Assembly (NCBI GenBank): GCA_033675545.1
Contig: JAWDGP010001105.1
Coordinates: 1,155,001 to 1,219,000, forward strand
Length of the DNA: 64,000 nt
Direction of reading: 5' to 3'
Source: Elysia crispata
Taxonomy: Eukaryota; Mollusca; Gastropoda; Plakobranchidae
Each line of letters opens with the position of its first letter. The stretch's first letter is position 1. Positions 18,955-29,745 of the stretch are shown in pieces. The notes beneath the pieces were generated by a model, which had not been told where the DNA came from, did not search any database, and saw only the letters and a program-made list of their open reading frames with translations. Position numbers and translations under genes: made by a program.

Positions 18955-21900
18955 CTGCAAGTGCAAAAAGAAAAAGTAGTTAAAAGTTAAATCAACTGAT
19001 TGGACATCAATGAGACAATTTGTATTATTGAAATGGCATCTGTCCAAATGAACTTTGGAAATTCAACAGAATACAAAACAGAGAAAAATCTTTATGACAT
19101 TGGGATTATTTTTGCATACAAAATCCTTTGTACCTTTTTCCTAAAAAGCATAAAAACATCCAGCTGGGAAGATGAAGATATCAATGTATATTTTGCAGTT
19201 ATATTATATTAAAAAAGAGGAACAATTTATTAAATTTTCAAATCTTTAGTAAAATAAAACACTTGCAAATGTACTCTCTAAGGTATTACAAGTACATGTA
19301 TAATAAATAGAAACTGAAAAAAAATATGTATGTACGAGATATGCTAATTGTGAAATAGTAATACAATGAAATTTCGCTTCTTGACAACCTGAACAAAATT
19401 GCAGATGCGTGTGTGAAAAACAAGAAAAATCATTTGCCCACAATAATATTCTAGTTTTCTCCTAAATCTAACAGTTATAGAATGTAATTTGTTTTGTCTA
19501 CAACTTTGTTGAAGTCTCCCCATTCATCATGATAATGCATGTAAAATACCATAAAAACCTCTATTTCTTGTTATAACACACACAGCCAAATTATTATACG
19601 CACCAAAAAGCCAGAGACTCACCAGACAGGGTGTCAAAGCAATCCAGCTTGAGATTTTTTGTGCGAAACTTTCCAAACCCTCCAAAGATGTAAAGTTTCG
19701 AGCCAACAGCAATCATTGCATGATGCCTGCGAGTTTCATACAAGTCACCAATTGGCTCCCACTGTGATAAGATTTTAGATAGATCATATTTGTACAGTTT
19801 TCTAATCCAATTCACCTTCCCAAAACTTGGGCCTCCACCAGATAAATACACACAGCAGCCTGAGAAGAAAAAGATGAGGAAAACATGTTCCATTATTATC
19901 TCATTATATGTTTGTAAAACGGTAGGTCTTTTTTAATTGAAGGTATACAATTATATAGTCAAATAGAGTATATTATTTTGCATATGTATTTTTTATGCTT
20001 TTCTTTATAAAATCTTTAAAGTTATTTATAACAAATGCTAACTGTGTTAGCTTATCTGATCTATAAAAAGTAACATTACATTTGTGCGAAATCAGATCAA
20101 GTGCATTAGATGTCACTGTCAGGAATCAATCTAAGCTAGAATAAAAACACACTCACAGCCACAGAACTATTGAGCTAGAAAGCAATATGCAGTTCAAAAA
20201 AATCTGGACTTGACAAATTTTTTACATAAAATGTTGCCACTGAGTATGAACATTGTTTTGCATGTGCCTGTTTTGCCTTTTTCCAGCCATTGGCCAAAAC
20301 TTTCACCTAATCCAATAAATATACCACATTGCATAACTCAAAGTGCTACCTTTGTATTGTCTGACTTTACACAGAGATAAACCAAAGCATGTGCAATCTT
20401 AATATAGGACTTTACCCCTTAATATTTTGTTACTCTTTGTTTTTTATCTTATTACATAATTTATTTCATCTACATCATCATTGTTGTTGTCAATGTCATT
20501 GTCATCGTCTTCCTCCTCCTCCTCCTCATCCTCATTTGTAACTGAAAAGTTTACCATGCACACAAAAAGCAGAGCCAAGATCATAGCCAGGACGTTCAAC
20601 AACATCTGTCATGGTGCCTACTTTGACACCTTGTCCATCCTGACAAAGCTTTACTATGTCCACTAGACCATCAGCAGTTGTCGTGTTTAGCAGTGACCAG
20701 AACATGAAAACATCTTCATGTCTTTCTCTTTTGCCCAAAACTTCCTGAAAAATAGCACAACACGGTGGATTACTGATGAAAAACAAAAAAATATGTGGCT
20801 CTTTGAAGACCAAATTACTCAAGTTACACTGATTTACACTTCTAGACACATATCTGTAAAGACAAACAAGGCCTTTTCTTTATGGTCCATAAAGGTACTA
20901 ATATAATTTGATGTTTTTTTTTAGCCTTCTCAACTTCTCTAACCTTTACTTGTTATCATGTATTAACTATTTTCACCTAGCCTCTGTCATGCAAATCTTC
21001 TTCATTCAGCAGTAAACATGACTTGATAATATGGAAACTTCATGGTCTTAATTGATAAAATCGCCTTCATATAAAAAGAACATTCGCATGTGCTTTCAGA
21101 TTACAGAGTCAACATCCCTAAAGTCCTAGTAAAAAAGCAACTTCAGGACTTTCCAACACATAAATATTTATCAGATTCTAAAGTATAATTGGACCTTACC
21201 TATCTAAATTTCAACCGCATGTTTAACAATTGTAACACTAAACTTCCTATAATTATTATTCTCCTCCTCTTTACCATATTAGTGTGCATTTTCATTTTGA
21301 TTCAGTTGCTGTTTGAGTTGTTTCATCTATCACTGTGTTTTAAAACTTTTATATCTAAATTATTTCCCTCGATAAAGAAATTATACAAAGAAAGCAAAGG
21401 AAGCAAAACATTTGATACAAAACAATATGCTGGATTTATAAAGAAAAAAATATATATGCAAGGTTGACAAAAATAGATTGTGACGTCATTTGACATGTTG
21501 CATGTTAGGTACTGGAGAAATATGAGTTCCCACTTACCAACACCTCTTCATGGGTAAAGTGTCTGGATTCATCAAGAATCAAACTCATCACACCTTCTAA
21601 ATCTTTTTCGCTGTTCTTGAGACAAATGCTGGAGGCAATTAATTTCCTCATCAGGTTCACAGATAAATTTTGATTGGATGCCTTGCTTTTCATCACCCAC
21701 TTTTTAATAGCTTCAAATACATCAATCTCTTCATCCACCACTAAATATCTGTCAGATAAATAATCAAACAACTGCAGCTGTGTTAACTTTAGGAATGAAT
21801 GTAAATGTCTAAGTTGCCCAAAATTAGCCAAACAAAATCTCCGAGCATCAGTATACACTTCTAATAAATTGATTGAATCACAGAAAAACATTACTTCAAA

Positions 21901-23698
21901 ACATGATTCAGTATTTATCATGTTTTTCAGAAAATTAGTGCACTGAGAAAATAACACAGTGGTCAACTGGAGAATGTGTGCTGCTTCTGTTATTTCAAAT
22001 ACATTTTTTTTATTCAATTCTAACGTGCCACTGTAAAAGCCTAGCAGTATAGTTTGAAAAGGTTCAAATGGAACTAATCTGAGAGTGATGGAGTCTTTCT
22101 CGTTTTCCTGCATGCCTGATGAAAACATCGCTTGAAAATAATCTGATGATGCCTTGAGAATTTCTTTGTGAACCCTGAAGACATGTTGGTCAATTACTAA
22201 AGTCATGTCTGTTGGATGAGTCTGGAATCTTTTCTCAGGAGTCCATGTTAAAGGCTCAAGCTTTTCCACAGATTCAGGCTTGCTCATCTTAGTTTGGTCT
22301 GGAAAAGACAGATACACCAAGAAATTACAACAAATTTTTATTACACATTGAAAACACCAACAGAACAAAAAAGGAGGAACTAAATCCAATCCACTAGAAA
22401 TAAGAGGATACAAAGATGCATTTAAAAACCATCAGTTGTTTCTATATAATAAAGAAAAAAGAGGTAGTTTTGTAGAGAAATACAATATAACCAAAAAAAA
22501 AAAAAAGCTAAAATCAATAAAATTAATAAACTACATGTAATATTAAAAAAATTAACTTAACTAGATCTAAATCTATATACTTGTAGTTGTGTTTATGCTT
22601 GATTGTAACCAAAATGTCTCTCAGTGTTCAATATGAATAAAGTAGATGAGTTATTGACAAGGTCTTTCAGTTCAAGCCAGGAAAAAAGTTGGAAATCAAA
22701 CATTTAGAGCCGCACTAGCCTAGTGATTTTGGTTTTTTTTATCAGCCCTTATAATTATAAGTAATAGAACGATCGACACTACCTCCCAAATCAAGTAAGG
22801 AACATTTTTATCTTCATAGCATTAGAGTTGATTAATCTCTTTCCTTTCTTTCGTTTTCTCTTAAGTTTTCAATGTACTAATTAAATATGAAAGCCTTGCA
22901 AATTTTTTTTCATACTTCCATGCAGCCATTAGGTTGTTGAATTTAATATTGATGATACTTTCATTGCGACTGAAAAGTAAACCTTCCACTTTGCCCGAGA
23001 TGTTTTTGAAGGCACGAGCCACTGATGTCTGGACAAATACCGAGAAAAAATGTGACCATTTAAAACTTTATCCCCAGCTTAATTTACCTAAATAGATTTT
23101 AGCGAAGAAAAAGAAGATCATCTTTAAGTTTTTGTTGTTTGGCTTGATACAATTGTAGCCACAACAGTTATACTTTTTCTTTCCATCCTGGAAAGGTAAA
23201 ATGTCTTAAAATTTAAGTGTGACATGCTTGATGTGCACCTTATAAAATTTTATCCATAGAGAAAGAGAAGCCAGAGTCATTGCCACATGATTATTCAGTC
23301 TCTTACATACAATAATGGCAAACTGTCTTCAAATCTTACTGTCTATTTCATATTTATCACGTTTACAAGGCCTTGATCTAGGTCTAGTTAAAGATAGACG
23401 GATAGATCTTCATGATTTCTTAGGTCAGTCCCAGAGTAGTTCTGTAGCATCTGGCCTAGCTCGTACAGTGCAAATGTACACACTAAATTCTGTGCACCTG
23501 CGCAGCATCGCTCTGTAGGCCCAGCCTGCTCACAGACTTATCAGACGGCTAATTCAACAGTGTCGAAAAACGCGCCAAGCATGTCAGGTGCGAGCTAGGC
23601 CAGACGCTACATATACAGAGCTGTGCTGGGTCCAGCCTTAGAGTTAAGTGTAATGGAGTGTTTCAAAGAGACAATATTCCAGTCTTACCTGAGTTCAT
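18374..23698 (-). CDS. BTB-BACK-Kelch (KLHL-type) protein, complete
   Basis: The exons, in transcript order, are 23698-23689, 22298-21538, 20744-20555, 19859-19623 and 18954-18374: 1,779 nt, 592 residues plus stop. The BTB domain spans about residues 28-130 (DMTLVIDQHVFRVHKEILKA, then SSDYFQAMFSSGMQE). A BACK domain follows to about 235, then divergent Kelch blades (CCVYLSGGG, VGSKLYIFGGFG, SIFYMDRTHNVHCFD). Length and architecture fit KLHL proteins, which usually act as substrate adaptors for CUL3 ubiquitin ligases; that role is inferred from the family. It was not matched to a particular human KLHL, and such genes often expand by lineage. It converges on the MISP-like gene. A transposon lies 380 bp upstream of its start codon. 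Confidence 0.88.
19623..19859 (-). CDS. KLHL-type gene, exon 4 (Kelch blades)
   Basis: Acceptor tttcttctcag, donor CTG|gtgagt. CCVYLSGGG and VGSKLYIFGGFG are Kelch strands with the double glycine. RRHHAMIAV fits the conserved position before the blade. Confidence 0.85.
20555..20744 (-). CDS. KLHL-type gene, exon 3
   Basis: Acceptor ctatttttcag, donor CATG|gtaaac, ending phase 1. Starts EVLGKRERHEDVFMFWSLLN, the link from BACK into the propeller, and ends YDLGSAFCVHG. The donor was chosen because the split Gly codon gives the Kelch start GCCVYLSGGG in the next exon. Confidence 0.8.
21538..22298 (-). CDS. KLHL-type gene, exon 2 (BTB and BACK)
   Basis: Acceptor atctgtcttttccag, donor TTG|gtaagt. 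Holds the whole BTB fold (AHILQLTTVLFSQCTNFL near its end) and most of BACK (VEDLEGV-like positions read SEKDLEGVMSLI). Ends phase 0 at HEEVL. The longer ORF beginning 126 nt upstream is intron read-through. Confidence 0.87.
23443..23611. repeat. Inverted repeat in intron 1 of the KLHL-type gene
   Basis: Arms 23443-23463 and 23591-23611 are 21 bp with one mismatch (core CTGGCCTAGCTCG), with a 127-bp GC-richer spacer. They end 78 bp downstream (in transcript order) of the first coding exon. Confidence 0.65.
23689..23698 (-). CDS. KLHL-type gene, coding exon 1 (10 nt)
   Basis: On the - strand, ATGAACTCAG is followed by donor gtaaga. Joined to AC at 22298 it gives MNSDQTK and then the second Met (22287-22285). 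Translation could start at either Met; the first keeps the frame through a consensus donor. The 5'UTR lies at higher coordinates and its limit is unknown. Confidence 0.6.
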
Positions 23699-24078
23699 AA
23701 TCTGAACTTTTTGAGAAAAATACGAGTGAAATCAATTTTCCTTTTTTTATGGTTCTAGACCTAACTCTTAACGCCTTGCCTATATTTTATACATCATTAC
23801 ATGATCTTGATTCTAGACCTTGTTTTTTAGATCTTATTAGTAAGCAATTTTTCACCCGCGACACATTAATTGACTTTCATTTTCGCTTTCAATTTTCTTG
23901 GGTAGTAAAGTTTGGTATACTTAGGTTGTGGAAATAGAGTGGTGTAGTTTGAAAATCAACCAGTTTAGTAAGCTTAAGCTATCTCCCAAGACAAGAATAT
24001 TTCTGAGGTTTCGCAGGAAAGGCTTACGGGCCTTAAGCTAGACTACGACGTAATATTTTTAGACTGACCGACATCATT
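23699..24078 (-). promoter_or_regulatory. Probable 5'UTR/promoter of the KLHL-type gene
   Basis: Immediately upstream of the first Met and cut off on its far side by the Harbinger element. No clear TATA or initiator. Called from position. Confidence 0.35.
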
Positions 24079-24113
24079 TGTGTGTGTGCCTGAGAAAAGG
24101 GTCCATATGTCGG
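24079..24113 (+). repeat. Left terminal inverted repeat of the Harbinger element
   Basis: Starts in a TG run and ends GGGTCCATATGTCGG. Pairs with 28902-28936 with two mismatches. Confidence 0.75.
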
Positions 24114-24692
24114 TGGGGGCGATTTCGAGATATCAGCCAATAAAGGTGAATAGGGTGTTGGAGGTCAAAAATGTAGTTTCATCATAATATGAAAGTTTAA
24201 CCATTTCTAAACCATATTCCAAAAAATTAGTGCCCAATTTCACATTTAAAGATCTAAATTTCATGGTTTTGTAAGGTCTATGCACGAATAAAATCCTAAA
24301 ATATGTGCTAAAAATAACAAAATAACACCACCTCTTTATTCGCCGATGATGGCCATTAGATGAATACTAACCCTATCATGTTTGGTATCAAATTTTTCGT
24401 AGTTATTTCCCCTACACTTTGACACTTAGTGCGCATGAATCGGGATGTTTACATTCCAAGGGGACTACTTACGCATCATAGACTGCTAGCAGACATCAAA
24501 ATTATCAGATACCCCTCATTTGAACCCCAGTCTAAACTATCAAAATTGGCTCAAAATTTTAATTCCTTCTTGATGTGGACGCTCCAAAACTTCTAGTTTC
24601 TAAATTTTATCTTTATATTGGTTGAAGCAGTTTTTAAATTAAAATAAAAGCCAAAATTCATAGCTAGGTAGCTGAAAATTTTCATTTCCGGG

Positions 24693-25359
24693 TTGGTTGT
24701 CAAGATGCAGCGTCCTAGTGACGACACTCCAAGAGAGGAGCAGCTTGCTCGTCTTCTCAACACCGCCACTCAACTTGGCCTCAACAATGTTGTTGAAGAT
24801 CATGCCCTTTGTGAAGTCATCAAATCATACTTTTTTGATAACCCAGAGGACGATGATGCTCAAGAAGCAGAGCTAGGTCTAGATCTAGACTTATCATCGA
24901 GTCTGAGGATGAGGAGACCTCACCTATACCCACACAGACAGATTTGCAACCAGTTCCTTCTGATGAGTCTACAGGTAGGCAAAATTAGTTACATTTAGCT
25001 CATTGAAATGAAAGTAACTATTCTTTATATCTAAATTTTCAATGAGTAAGGCTAGGGTTTGGATCTAAGTCTAGATGAAGGTCTGGATCTAGATCTAGGT
25101 TCTTGTTTCAAAACCTTTACACCTTTATACCTACATAATACATGATAAACTTTTATTGTGCATTATTCTAATTCTTTTTTGTTCTTTTTTCTCTCTTTCT
25201 TTTCCACTCCAGATGACCCCTCTGAAGATCATAACATTATTGAGGACCTCTCGGTACTGCTACCAGCCCCGAACGACCCCCAATTCCAACCAGCCTTAAC
25301 GTGTAAACACAGTGGGATCATACTTCAGCTCGTAAAAGTTTCGATAGCGATATCGAGAG
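24693..25359 (+). pseudogene. Harbinger element leader exons, frame-damaged
   Basis: An ATG at 24693 opens MVVKMQRPSDDTPREEQLAR and an acidic stretch. The frame then shifts inside a CTAGATCTAG-like run near 24875, beyond which a second frame reads IESEDEETSPIPTQTDLQ. Possible introns are 24975-25212 and 25360-25433. Acidic, low-complexity leader. Whether it belongs to the transposase or to a separate small protein is unclear. Confidence 0.45.
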
Positions 25360-25472
25360 GTAAACGAGACTTAAGCAAACTGAATGTATCACATTTTATA
25401 ACCATTTCGTTTACGTCTCGATATCGTCTTCAGATGACATCCCACTGCATAGTTTTGTCAGTGTTTGCTACA

Positions 25473-26484
25473 ATGGAGAAATTGCAGCTTCTTTTGCTTT
25501 TGTGGCTGAAAAGAAGACGTAATAGGCGTTATTGGGTTCACCCCATCTTCCAACTGAGGGAAACATTTGGCGAATATCATCACCTTATGCAACAAGTTCT
25601 TAGTGATGATGAAAAGTGTCTGGCATACATCCGAATGAGACCAGACACTTTTAAAACCCTGCTAGAAATGATAGGACCCCACATTGAGAAACGAACCACA
25701 AATTTTCTCTATCTACGAAGAACATTGGCTGAAAATTGCATCTGAATTTTTTACAAGATTTCAGTTCCCTTTGTGTTTGGGCGCAATAGACGGAAAGCAC
25801 ATTAGAATTAAAAAACCGAACAAGTCGGGTTCGAAGTATTACAACTATAAACATTTCTTCTCAATTATCCTCCTTGCAGTCACAGATGCTAGTGGGAAGT
25901 TTGTTGTTGTAGATGTAGGTTCATGTGGTGGTAACAGTGATGGCGGAGTATTTAGTCGTTCATCTCTGGGCAAAAAGCTCATGTCTGACAAGCTATCAAT
26001 CCCCCAACGAGGCTACATACCAGGTACCGATATTGAGTTCCCTTACATGTTTGTTGCAGACGAAGCATTTCCTCTCAGGGAAAACATAATGAAACCCTTT
26101 CCGCACCGCCAGCTTGCAACTGAAAAAGAAATTTTCAACTACAGACTGTCTCGTGCGAGAAACAGCGTTGAATGTTCGTTTGGAAGATTGGCACAGATGT
26201 GGAGGATACTTTTTCGCCAAATCGATGAACAACCAATGGCTGCCACAAACATTGTAAAAGCCATCACCGTCCTCCACAATTTTGTTCTTGTAAACGAACC
26301 ACACAGACTCATTGTCCCCGAAGCACCTGTACCCAATGAACATTTGCTTCCTAGACGACTGACTGACCAAAATCTTCAAAAGCACAGGCAAAGATCAACA
26401 AAATGTGGCATGCAAGTTCGAGAAAAGCTCGTAAATTACTTTATGACAGAAGGGGCTGTTCCCTGGCAATCCAATATTTTGTGA
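25473..26484 (+). pseudogene. PIF/Harbinger transposase (DDE_Tnp_4 / HARBI1-like), internally deleted
   Basis: Starts MEKLQLLLLLWLKRRRNRRY, then WVHPIFQLRETFGEYHHLMQ, the usual Harbinger N-terminus. The DDE domain is clear: first Asp in LGAIDGKHIRI, second in FVADEAFPL, Glu in RNSVECSFGRLAQMW. Between GPHIEKRTTNF (near 25715) and EEHWLKIASEFF (near 25720) the frame changes and about 65-70 residues normally present, covering the helix-turn-helix part, are missing. Stop at 26482-26484; AATAAA follows at 26566 and 26579. The family normally cuts and inserts DNA with a 3-bp target duplication. This copy should be inactive. Confidence 0.85.
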
Positions 26485-26600
26485 ATAACAAGGCAAGGGT
26501 TAAAATAATTGTAACATTCATTGAGAGGATAGAAAGAGGGACAGAGAAAGGGCTGGGAGAGGGAAAATAAATGAAATGAATAAAGAGATTGAGAGAGAAG

Positions 26601-26602
<2 letters not shown>

Positions 26603-26649
<47 letters not shown>
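26603..26649. repeat. (GA)n microsatellite inside the Harbinger element
   Basis: A purine repeat next to the truncated MADF exon. Confidence 0.9.
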
Positions 26650-26651
<2 letters not shown>

Positions 26652-26663
26652 AAATAAACTCAC

Positions 26664-26802
26664 CGTCAATTCCTATTTCTTTTCCAATTTCAATCCATTG
26701 TTTGTTAATGAAGACTCTGTTGGAATAATTGTCTTCTGTCTTGTTATAAAGAGCAGTTCTTTTTTCCACAGCAGCAATCAAAAGTTCATTGCAATTATCC
26801 AT
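26664..26802 (-). pseudogene. MADF-domain partner of the Harbinger element, first exon only
   Basis: Reads MDNCNELLIAAVEKRTALYN, then NRVFINKQWIEIGKEIGI, the N-terminal half of a MADF domain (Leu-Ile, Arg, Leu-Tyr and Trp positions fit). A good donor GACG|gtgagt ends it, but on the - strand the next sequence is a (TC)n tract and then the antisense of the transposase gene. No second exon was found. The rest was probably lost. It faces the transposase tail to tail and diverges from the third ORF. Confidence 0.65.
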
Positions 26803-27033
26803 TTTGATAGTGAAAAGTGAAAAACTGGTAGTAAACCTTATGATATTTTATTTCCGCAGTAAAATGCTCTCGATACAAAAAACGTGCTGGCTGTGTGTCT
26901 TGTGCGTAATGGGAGCAAACTGATTCGACTGTGTGCGCGGTGTGTTAAATGATAGGTATTTTTAAGCAACCAGTTGCCGTTCGATGAGTTCACCGGGGTC
27001 AAAAGCTGATAGCGAGACTTACACTTATCTTAA
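26803..27033. promoter_or_regulatory. Probable divergent promoter inside the Harbinger element
   Basis: This 180-230 bp gap separates the start of the MADF exon (-) from the third ORF (+), so both would be transcribed outward from it. No TATA box or initiator was clear. Called from position only. Confidence 0.3.
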
Positions 27034-27935
27034 ATGGTTGCACTGTGTGTGAGCGTTTAGAGGCACCACAAGTTTCACCATGTAACTGCAAGCGGAACAA
27101 TGGTCAGCCCTGTCACACATTCTTTGATGACGTGGAAGTTTCAAGGTGCCGTTTGCATTACATTGGCAAAACGAGACAAGAGTTGGACCTGGTCTTGTTG
27201 GCGAAGATTGAGTTGTGTGCATATGAGTGCGGAAACAGTGAGACAGAAAAAAAAGCAGAGAGTGAGAGAAAGCGCTTGATTTACAGACATAAAGGTTTTG
27301 AGATTTGTCGTAATTTTTTTTTTGCATCTGCACAGCATTGGAGAAAAAAAACTAAAAATTTATTCAAGCAATATAAAGAAAATGGAGTTGAAAGTAGGAT
27401 TCACAAATCAACAAAAAAACAACCATCACATGCTCTTTCTTTTGAAGATGTCAAATTTGCCTTCAATTTTATTCAAAATTTTGCGGAAGCTAATGCGATT
27501 ATCCTGTCAGGCCGCACACCGTATGCTTGGAAGTCTGATTGCAAACTTTTACCTACTGAATGTTCTCGTCATTTTGTGTATGGGAAGTATGCAGAGACTG
27601 TGGATGAATGTGGACAAAAGAAGATATCTCTGAGGAGTTTTTTAAGAATTTGGAATGATCTGCTTCCTTTCATCAAAAATCAGAAATCAGCCACTGATCT
27701 TTGTTGGTACAGTCAGCAAAGATCTATTCAAATGCAGCGAATTGTGAACCAGCCTGATTCTCTAAAATCTTTAGTTGCTCCAATTCCTAAAGAAAAACAG
27801 CCAAGTGAGACAGGTTTAGACAGAGAGGAAACTTTTGAGCCAGTTGCAAAGTCAGCAAAGACAACAGATATTGGGAGTACATCTAGTGGGATTGCAAAGA
27901 AAGGGAAGGGGAAAGGGAAAGGAGGAGGCCAGTAA
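26984..27935 (+). pseudogene. Third ORF of the Harbinger element; N-terminal half of a repeated invertebrate protein family
   Basis: An ATG at 26984 opens MSSPGSKADSETYTYLKWLH and then meets TGA inside a short TG run. One frame over, 27048-27935 is open: ERLEAPQVSPCNCKRNNGQ, then RQELDLVLLAKI, THEN-like HALSFEDVKFAFNFI, YAWKSDCKLLPTE and SATDLCWYSQQ. From memory these match a family common in mollusc and cnidarian genomes (motifs ELDLVLxGQI, LLPGR, TDLCWxCQ) of unknown function. Here the protein stops soon after TDLCW and ends in an unrelated Lys/Gly tail (KKGKGKGKGGGQ). A one-base indel in the TG run would explain the 5' break; alternatively an intron lies there. Confidence 0.55.
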
Positions 27936-28901
27936 AAATTAATTATGAAAACTTATCAGCTGTGTTTGTCCTTCTCTTGGAAGAATTACCCTTTGGTTCT
28001 AAAAAAATTCATATTTAATTTTGCTTAACAGATAAATTTAATTTCTTTTTTTTTTTTACTGATGCAACATGTTGTTTATGCAAGTGTGTTTTGTTAATGT
28101 GTGGCCTGTACAAATACTATTCTAGAATTTTTTCTTCAATTTAATAGCCCAGTCATCTTTTGAGCTATTTATCAGGCGCTGCCTTTACAAAATATTTGTT
28201 TATGATTGTATGAGACTTTAGTTTTTATAACATAAAATCACTTGAACTTACAAAAAAAGTGTAAACCAATTTTACACAAGGATATATACCATTGGATGCC
28301 TATTATTTTTTTAAAAATTTCATCTTCCTACAACTTACCTATTTTTTGAGGGACCTTAACTTTGCAAACTGATCACACCTAAATACATCAACTAATCTTT
28401 AATTCTTTTTAGATTTTCTCTTAAAACTTCAATTTCATGATGTTATACTAGGTGATATTGCTTTTCTTTCTTCAAAGAGTCAGTTTCTTTGTTGCAAAAC
28501 AGTTTTGAAGTGCCAAGATTATTCTTTCCACAATAATGACAATTTACCATTTTCCGCAATTACTTCCTCTCTATAGCTTTCAGAAAAAAAGCTTTTTTTC
28601 TCTCTCACTATTAAAAATGCTACTTTATTTAACTTAATATTACTGTGATTCATGCCTCTATATGATTAGTTAATGGTATTTACCTTTTGAAAGGTTTCAA
28701 TTCCCATTTTCATGTTAATTTTTGTAAAATAAAAGTGTTGAAACTTTAAAGCCGTTTTTCTCAAAACTATGTTTTCGTACTTTTTCATACAAAAAATTCC
28801 ATATCTCAGGAACTAATAAAGATATCTGAAAAATTCAAAAAGCAAAATGTTCAGCATGATCCAGGCAATCTAAAATGCAATTATCTCATAATCCATATCT
28901 G

Positions 28902-28936
28902 CCGACATATGGGCCCTTTTCCCAGGCACACACACA
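28902..28936 (-). repeat. Right terminal inverted repeat of the Harbinger element
   Basis: On the - strand it reads TGTGTGTGTGCCTGGGAAAA and then GGGCCCATATGTCGG, the mirror of the left end. Confidence 0.75.
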
Positions 28937-29745
28937 TTTGCATAAACTCCTCCCACCCAGCGGTACGTAGCAGAATCGCTTTTCGCAAACATGCTAGCCC
29001 TCTCACCGTGAACGTATTATGTAATTGTTACATGATGACTGCCGGCGATGCTCTAATGCTACCGGTACTGAGTACTAGCCTGGACCAGGTGCAAGCGCGC
29101 TATGGAGAGTGTGTTTCCACTGCTCCACTGCATGCTCATACAGTTACATTACATAACAATCACATGATCCGAGACAGTTATACCAGCAGCAGCAGCAGCA
29201 GATTTCACTGGTCTAAACAGCTGACCAGACTGACCAGGCCTAACGCTCGCTTGCGGCTTCCGATGTAAACAACGCAGGCCGATTTGCACACGTCACTTGG
29301 GAAACCACATGTTTGTTACGTTATGACTCATGCTTACGGTACGTAACTTAATCTGCGAAACATGACTATTGTGTCTCGGATATCGCCTCAAAAACATTAT
29401 ACGACCCCATTTTGAAATTTTATTTTCGTCGAACTACTGAAATAATAATAAAACATTTTAAAATAAAAATTAAAATCTTCATTTAAGTAACCAACTGTTC
29501 ATGTATATAGATCTGTATTTTTAAATTATTCACACCCATTGCTCACGAGATGAAAAGTTGTTATGCTTCTTTGCCTTCTAATTCCGTATTTTTAAAAATG
29601 CACTGACAGTTTGGCCTTTGGACTGTTAGTACAATAATGGTGGCTGATATTATATTGCAATAATGGTTGATCCAGCTCTTGAAAATAGCTAATTAATGAA
29701 AGAAAAAAAAAAAAGAAAAAAAATGCCTGTTATACATAGTAAAAG

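Larger units (their letters stand above)
24079..28936. mobile_element. PIF/Harbinger DNA transposon, decayed, three gene remnants
   Basis: Inverted ends of 35 bp with two mismatches lie at 24079-24113 and 28902-28936 and share the core CCATATGTCGG. Between them are a Harbinger-type transposase on + (25473-26484), a MADF-type exon on - (26802-26664) and a third + ORF (26984-27935). A transposase plus a Myb/MADF DNA-binding partner is the normal Harbinger gene set. The target duplication could not be fixed because the outer edge of each end is a GT/AC run. All three reading frames carry damage, so the copy is probably not autonomous. Confidence 0.8.

Noticed and set aside
28909..29268. 119-codon open frame right of the Harbinger end
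   Set aside because: Begins inside the inverted repeat, has no recognisable domain, and the composition looks like a CpG-rich non-coding patch.
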